In this document: in pieces, positions 22,701 through 26,244 of the stretch
How the letters are laid out: each line of letters begins with the position of its first letter
Position numbering within the stretch: the stretch's first letter is position 1
From: Flavobacterium psychrophilum
Lineage (GTDB): Bacteria > Bacteroidota > Bacteroidia > Flavobacteriales > Flavobacteriaceae
DNA: 26,244 bases
Assembly (NCBI GenBank): GCA_003243255.1
Contig: QFQM01000051.1
Location: forward strand, 1-26,244
Direction of reading: 5' to 3'
Program-made: the position numbers and the translations under genes
Notes under the pieces: model-generated
Database searches by the model: none
What the model was told of the DNA's origin: nothing
Seen by the model: the letters and a program-made list of their open reading frames with translations, nothing else

Positions 22701-25700
22701 AAGTCAGGATTCAATGATGGTTGATGTTCCTCTGTGTCCTAACGAAGAAATACAGATTGTTTGGGATAATAATAATACATGGGATGAGCAGGATAAAGGT
22801 TTACACGTTTACTCTCCATATATGGAAGATGTATATGTGAAAGCATTTGGAGAAGGTGCTCAGGGAGATACCCTTTATACAGGTCTTGTATCTTGTGATC
22901 CTCCTGCGTGTTTAAAACCGCTTAATCTAAGTGTTACAGATGTTGCGCTTAACTCTGTTACCCTTGCGTGGGACGAGATGGGCACGGCTACAAGCTGGGA
23001 AGTTTGGGTATTGCCTTATGGATCTCCTGCGCCTACGGAGCCGGGTACTGTAGTTACTGAAAATCCTGTTTCGTGGCCAAATCTAATTGCAGGTACTCCT
23101 TATGAGTTCTATGTTAGGGCTAATTGTGAGGGTGATGGATATAGTACGTGGACAGGGCCATTTGCATTTGTAACTGCTATTGCAAATGATGAGTGTGCTG
23201 GTGCTGTAAATGTTCCGGTAAATACCGGGGCTGTATGTACAACAGTTGTGTCAGGCGTTATGAATGGTGCGACTTCATCTGGACTTATGCCAAGTTGTTA
23301 CTGGCAGGAGCCTGAATATGATGTGTGGTATAGCTTTACGGCTACAAATGAAAATCATTTAGTGGCTGTAAAAGATATGGTGGGAGTTGAAGCCGGTTTC
23401 GTTCTTTATGAAGGTACAGGTTGTGGCGATCTGAATGAGATTTCATGTCAGCAATATTCTTGGGATGATCAGGCAGCGCTTGGTACTGTTTCAGGATTAA
23501 CACCGGGTGAAACTTACTATGTACAGGTGTATGCAGCTAATTTCCCTGATCCTTCTGAACCATCTAGTTTTGCGGTGTGTATTACTACACCGGCATCTAT
23601 TATTGTAGATACTACGATGAGTGTTGAAGATATTGTAATGACTTCTCTTGTGGTAGAAAGTTGTGCTACATTTGAAAATATCACATGGAGCACAGGAACT
23701 GATGTGGGAGTTAATGGTATTGCACGTTTTGAAAAAGGACTTTCTACTTTTGGAATTGATAGTGGGGTGCTTTTAATGACAGGTGATGCATCTCAGGCTG
23801 TAGGGCCTAATGTTGGACCTACATTAGGAGGTGGTTCATGGGCAGGTGATCAGCAATTGTTTGATTATATTGATGGTCTTGGAATAGATCCCGGACTTAA
23901 TAACTATAATGATGCTACAGTGCTTGAATTTGATTTTACGCCATTGGCAAATAAATTAAAATTCCCGTTCATTTTTGCATCTGAAGAATATGGGGATTAC
24001 CAATGTCAGTTCTCTGATGCGTTTGCATTCTTCCTGACACCTCTTGATGCGAATGGTGATCCGTCAGGGCCTACAACAAATCTTGCGGTTGTTCCTGAAA
24101 CTAACGCACCGGTATCTGTGCTTACAATCAGGGATGGTGACTTCTCTCCTTATGGAGAATGTCCATCTGCAAATGAGAATTATTTCGACACCTATTATGG
24201 CAATGATGCCGGTATAGATCTTTCTCTGGCTTCTGATCCGATGTTTGCACCTATCAATTTTGATGGATTGACAGTAAGGATGAGTGCAGAATCAGATGTA
24301 GTTGCCGGACAGAAATATCACATTAAACTGGTTATTGCCGACAGGAATGACTCAGGATGGGATGCGGCAGTATTCATTGGTGCATTTGATATAGGTAAAC
24401 CGGATCTTGGAGCTGACCTTACTATTGTTGATGGAAATGGTATTTGTAATGGTGAGTCTTACACTATTGTAACTGATCTTGATCCTGCTGATTATACGTT
24501 TACATGGTATGAAAAACCAATTGGTGCACCGGATACAAGTTATACGGTTGTAGCAGGTGAAACTACAAGTCAGCTTACAGTAACTCAAAATGGAGAATAT
24601 AAACTTGTTGCTTCTTTTGGAAATTTATGTGAGGCTAATGATACTGTTGTTGTTGAGTTCTACCCAGATGTAGAAATTGCAACGGGTAACCCTACTCAGT
24701 TAGTAGTGTGTGATGCTGACGGATTTGCAACGTTTAATCTTTCAGATAATACAGCTAACATACTGAATGCTCCTGGAGGACCTTTAAATCCTGACGATTA
24801 CACGATTTCATATCACTTAACTGCTGATGATGCTCTTGCTAATGTAAATGAGCTTCCACTGACAGGTTATGATAACGTAGTTCAGGGATTACAGGAAGTT
24901 TATGTGAGAATCGTTACAAAAGAAGGATGTGTGGGTGTTAAATCATTCAGCCTTGTAGTAGAAGACCGTACTCCGATCTTTACAGTAAATAATGATTTTG
25001 CAATTTGTGAAGGTTCTGTAGGTACTATTACGGCTACTCCAACTCAGCCTGCTAACTACGATCCTGCGACAGTTACTTATACATGGACTAAGGATGGCGT
25101 TGCTTTCGCCGGAACAACAGCTTCTATTTCTGTAACAGAAGCAGGTGTATATGAAGTTACTATAAACAATCAGGGTTGTCCTGGTGCGGATAGTGTTGAG
25201 GTTTCTGTAACACCAACACCGGTAGCAGATGATCCGGCAGATGTTGATGTTTGTGGCAAATATGTGCTTCCTGCACTTAGTGCTAACAATAACTACTATA
25301 CTGGCCCTGGAGGTACGGGAACACAGTTGAGTGCTACAGATGAGATTACTGCTTCGCAAACTATATATGTGTTTGCATTCAGTGCAGTAACACCTGAATG
25401 TACTTCAGAGAATTGGTTTGTTGTAAATGTGGTTCCGGAAGTGTTTGTTACTATTGAAGAAAAATGTCAGGGTAATAATTATGTTCTTGAAGCACGTTTT
25501 GATGAAGACGAGATCTATAATGCAGATAACGTAGCTTTTGAGTGGACTAACGAAGGAGGTACTTCTCTTGGAAGTGAAGCTACACTTACAGTTGTTGAGC
25601 AGGGTAAATACTACCTTACTGTAACTCCGGTTGGACAGGCAGTTGATTGTCCTAAAACTGTAGAGGTACAGGTTGATAGTACAACTTGTGATATTCCACG

Positions 25701-25944
25701 CGGTATCTCTCCTAACGGCGATGGTTACAATGATTCATTCGACCTTTCAACTTTAGATGTTGAAGAACTGAAAATATTTAACCGTTATGGTCAGGAAGTA
25801 TATAGCAGACGTGATTATACTAACGAGTGGATAGGGCAGACCAATAAAGGCGATGAGTTGCCTTCTGGTACCTATTTCTATATGATTAAACGCTCAAACG
25901 GAGAATCAAAAACCGGATGGGTATATATTAACAGACAAGAATAA
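19732..25944 (+). CDS. Giant secreted multidomain protein with T9SS type B sorting domain
   Basis: A 2070-residue protein. Signal peptide 1-20 (MKKITLIFFLTLISFCSYGQ). A choice-of-anchor-J/cleaved-adhesin-like domain spans about 21-199 (LEGFEGTW...RIAFMMSGDDADRWLVDNVKV). Five fibronectin-III-like domains start at 200, 435, 641, 849 and 1060. Pre-peptidase-C-like domains lie at about 300-434 and 1150-1290. A Cys-bounded beta module I do not recognise occurs three times (527-640, 736-848, 944-1059). A choice-of-anchor-L domain covers about 1296-1552 (FPFIFASEEYGDYQCQFSDAF), then Ig-like repeats. The CHU_C/type B C-terminal domain is at 1988-2070 (ISPNGDGYNDSFDL, LKIFNRYGQEVY, LPSGTYFYMI). It should be exported by T9SS as a surface or secreted adhesin. 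I start at the ATG at 19732; a TTG two codons earlier adds nothing. A PorP/SprF-family gene follows. Confidence 0.92.
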   Translation: MKKITLIFFLTLISFCSYGQLALEGFEGTWSPADGGTATTGWFQFQNSVGLNQKWAQGPVGNALLPPYEGQRAAYLQRENVAPGALPEDYLVTPQFNVPIAPELRFFSRLTVAGDQGSIYKVFILDLTANPTADLNVAASYTQLQSWTEIQINPVQIEYNEIVVLIPDEYIGKQVRIAFMMSGDDADRWLVDNVKVVSKCLDPLTLVASNITLNSADLSWENPSQSTSWEIEVVNETSAPTGVGVTYSGALPYHASSLANGGPLVEGGCYKFYVRSLCSDGGKSIWVGPFFFCTKITGSTCNFPFVINTLPYSDEDNTANYTDEYEGDPGSGCNTNSWDSYLSGKDVVYQYNAGFTGNVDISLTENGVESGIFVFNECSDIGNSCIDGGTAGWQGNPVFLNDFPVVAGEDYYIVISSSINQITTPYRLIIQAVACDGPTNLSVDATTLTSATLSWDNPTGATSWEVAVQPAGSSIPSGSGTTVTDNTDYLWPGLTASTAYQYWVRSDCGNGSFSAWSGPYLFNTQICDAVFQCQFTFTMWHEFSWGTWNGDKIFVKQNGLTLATLTGPDGSGDMPEITVPVCDNLPVQLVWQTGNNFNSGSEIGLSVKNSFAQTIFTKNPGTAITNPLLYEVLVDCDQPYCLPPENLTVSNATQTTVDLGWAGDATGNWDYYIVPEGDPAPTDATPGVPTTTNPVVGAGPLVAGTNYEYYVRMHCTNSSTPVSGWAGPFAFSSSVCDPAEKCVYNFILTAPWDGWDDVVLTVRQNGANVAILGPDFTQGDGATMTVPVALCNGVPFEVIMTADGGWAGQVGLEIVNNFDQSIFLRELWGDGAAGMVLFDDAVDCLHPKCLPPTGLTSANGTMTSIDLGWDGPATGNWEYLVVPAGSPAPTAATPGTATTANPTVGVPLSAPATNYDFYVRLVCTDATDPASTWAGPLAIHSEVCDPADKCVFHFELLSDNGWGFGEHTMTVYQAGVPVAVLGPGFDWGAPSQDSMMVDVPLCPNEEIQIVWDNNNTWDEQDKGLHVYSPYMEDVYVKAFGEGAQGDTLYTGLVSCDPPACLKPLNLSVTDVALNSVTLAWDEMGTATSWEVWVLPYGSPAPTEPGTVVTENPVSWPNLIAGTPYEFYVRANCEGDGYSTWTGPFAFVTAIANDECAGAVNVPVNTGAVCTTVVSGVMNGATSSGLMPSCYWQEPEYDVWYSFTATNENHLVAVKDMVGVEAGFVLYEGTGCGDLNEISCQQYSWDDQAALGTVSGLTPGETYYVQVYAANFPDPSEPSSFAVCITTPASIIVDTTMSVEDIVMTSLVVESCATFENITWSTGTDVGVNGIARFEKGLSTFGIDSGVLLMTGDASQAVGPNVGPTLGGGSWAGDQQLFDYIDGLGIDPGLNNYNDATVLEFDFTPLANKLKFPFIFASEEYGDYQCQFSDAFAFFLTPLDANGDPSGPTTNLAVVPETNAPVSVLTIRDGDFSPYGECPSANENYFDTYYGNDAGIDLSLASDPMFAPINFDGLTVRMSAESDVVAGQKYHIKLVIADRNDSGWDAAVFIGAFDIGKPDLGADLTIVDGNGICNGESYTIVTDLDPADYTFTWYEKPIGAPDTSYTVVAGETTSQLTVTQNGEYKLVASFGNLCEANDTVVVEFYPDVEIATGNPTQLVVCDADGFATFNLSDNTANILNAPGGPLNPDDYTISYHLTADDALANVNELPLTGYDNVVQGLQEVYVRIVTKEGCVGVKSFSLVVEDRTPIFTVNNDFAICEGSVGTITATPTQPANYDPATVTYTWTKDGVAFAGTTASISVTEAGVYEVTINNQGCPGADSVEVSVTPTPVADDPADVDVCGKYVLPALSANNNYYTGPGGTGTQLSATDEITASQTIYVFAFSAVTPECTSENWFVVNVVPEVFVTIEEKCQGNNYVLEARFDEDEIYNADNVAFEWTNEGGTSLGSEATLTVVEQGKYYLTVTPVGQAVDCPKTVEVQVDSTTCDIPRGISPNGDGYNDSFDLSTLDVEELKIFNRYGQEVYSRRDYTNEWIGQTNKGDELPSGTYFYMIKRSNGESKTGWVYINRQE

Positions 25945-25959
25945 AAAATTTTAGAAAAA

Positions 25960-26060
25960 AGGGCAGATTTTTTTCAATACTGATTAAACCTTTTACACTT
26001 TAACAAGTCTAACTAACTTGAGTAATTGATTTTTTTCAGGGATTGATTTAAATCTGCCCT
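25960..26060 (+). promoter_or_regulatory. Long-range inverted repeat between the cargo gene and the porP-like gene
   Basis: AGGGCAGATTT (25960-25970) and AAATCTGCCCT (26050-26060) are perfect 11-base reverse complements separated by 79 bases. The second arm is followed by ATTATTTTTG. Transcribed, it would form a large stem-loop that might end or trim the cargo mRNA. The second arm also lies in the spacer of the next promoter. Confidence 0.5.
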
Positions 26061-26070
26061 ATTATTTTTG
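26043..26070 (+). promoter_or_regulatory. Promoter of the PorP/SprF-family gene
   Basis: TTG (26043-26045) and TATTTTTG (26063-26070) are 17 bases apart, a canonical Bacteroidota -33/-7 pair. The -7 element ends 20 bases before the ATG at 26091. The gene can therefore be expressed independently of the cargo gene. Confidence 0.6.
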
Positions 26071-26090
26071 AATTAACCAACACACATTAC

Positions 26091-26244
26091 ATGAAGAAAC
26101 TTTACCTGGCAGCATTATTGGCTCTTGGCGGCCTTGCCGACGCTAACGCCCAGCAAGATCCGCATTACACACAGTACATGTACAACATGAACGTGATTAA
26201 CCCGGCTTATGCGGGTTCTAAAGAAAACCTTTCATTTGGGTTAT
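26091..26244 (+). CDS. PorP/SprF-family T9SS-associated membrane protein (partial, cut by window end)
   Basis: Only the first 51 codons are present. A signal peptide (MKKLYLAALLALGGLADANA) is followed by QQDPHYTQYMYNMNVINPAY and AGSKENLSFGL, the family's hallmark N-terminus. PorP/SprF-like proteins are outer-membrane beta-barrels of about 300 residues. They occur next to genes for cargo with type B C-terminal domains and are thought to be needed for secretion or surface attachment of the specific partner. Here the upstream partner is the 2070-residue type B protein 146 bases away. The family is secure; whether the gene is intact cannot be seen. Confidence 0.92.
   Translation, partial: MKKLYLAALLALGGLADANAQQDPHYTQYMYNMNVINPAYAGSKENLSFGL

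Noticed and set aside
21310..22908. Repeated modules as a sign of assembly error or recent DNA duplication
   Set aside because: The three copies are well diverged at protein level, so they are old domain duplications and not an artefact.

Overview
The window looks like the chromosome of a Bacteroidota member, most likely a Flavobacteriaceae species close to Flavobacterium. The evidence is a type B type IX secretion system (T9SS) cargo protein next to a PorP/SprF-family gene, a TonB-dependent receptor with an N-terminal carboxypeptidase-regulatory-like domain, a fused MurF-alanine racemase, a periplasmic prolyl endopeptidase, and Bacteroidota-type promoters (-7 TAnnTTTG, sometimes with TTG about 17-23 bases upstream) in place of clear Shine-Dalgarno sequences. 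No tRNA, rRNA, CRISPR array, transposase or phage gene was seen. No gap between genes exceeds 300 bases.

Layout. (1) 1-6360, all minus strand: a secreted prolyl oligopeptidase with its terminator, a DoxX-like membrane protein, and a putative metal-uptake operon. That operon is read from a small His/Cys-rich protein through a TonB-dependent receptor to a lipoprotein; a 23-bp palindrome overlaps its promoter. (2) 6375-8620: a block of three poorly conserved-looking genes (an unknown protein, a DUF4304-type protein and a lipoprotein) bracketed by palindromic intergenic repeats. (3) 8640-13391, minus strand, housekeeping: asd with its own promoter and terminator, then the run tdk > murF-alr > mscL, ending in a strong hairpin terminator. 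(4) 13493-18273, plus strand: a Glu-rich repeat protein, rsmI overlapping it by one base, a secreted unknown protein seven bases on, a composite palindromic repeat, and recJ. (5) 18395-19506: a small Cys-cluster protein converging on lpxH, with a palindrome spanning both stop codons. (6) 19732 to the end: a 2070-residue secreted multidomain T9SS type B protein followed by the start of a PorP/SprF-family gene cut by the window edge.

Most genes are conventional. The parts that deserve a second look are the putative metal-uptake operon and its operator-like palindrome, the threefold alternating module in the giant T9SS protein and its PorP partner, several classes of palindromic intergenic repeat, the palindrome inside the asd promoter, and a thymidine kinase that lacks the usual zinc cysteines. 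All functions are inferred from recognisable motifs; no database search was possible.
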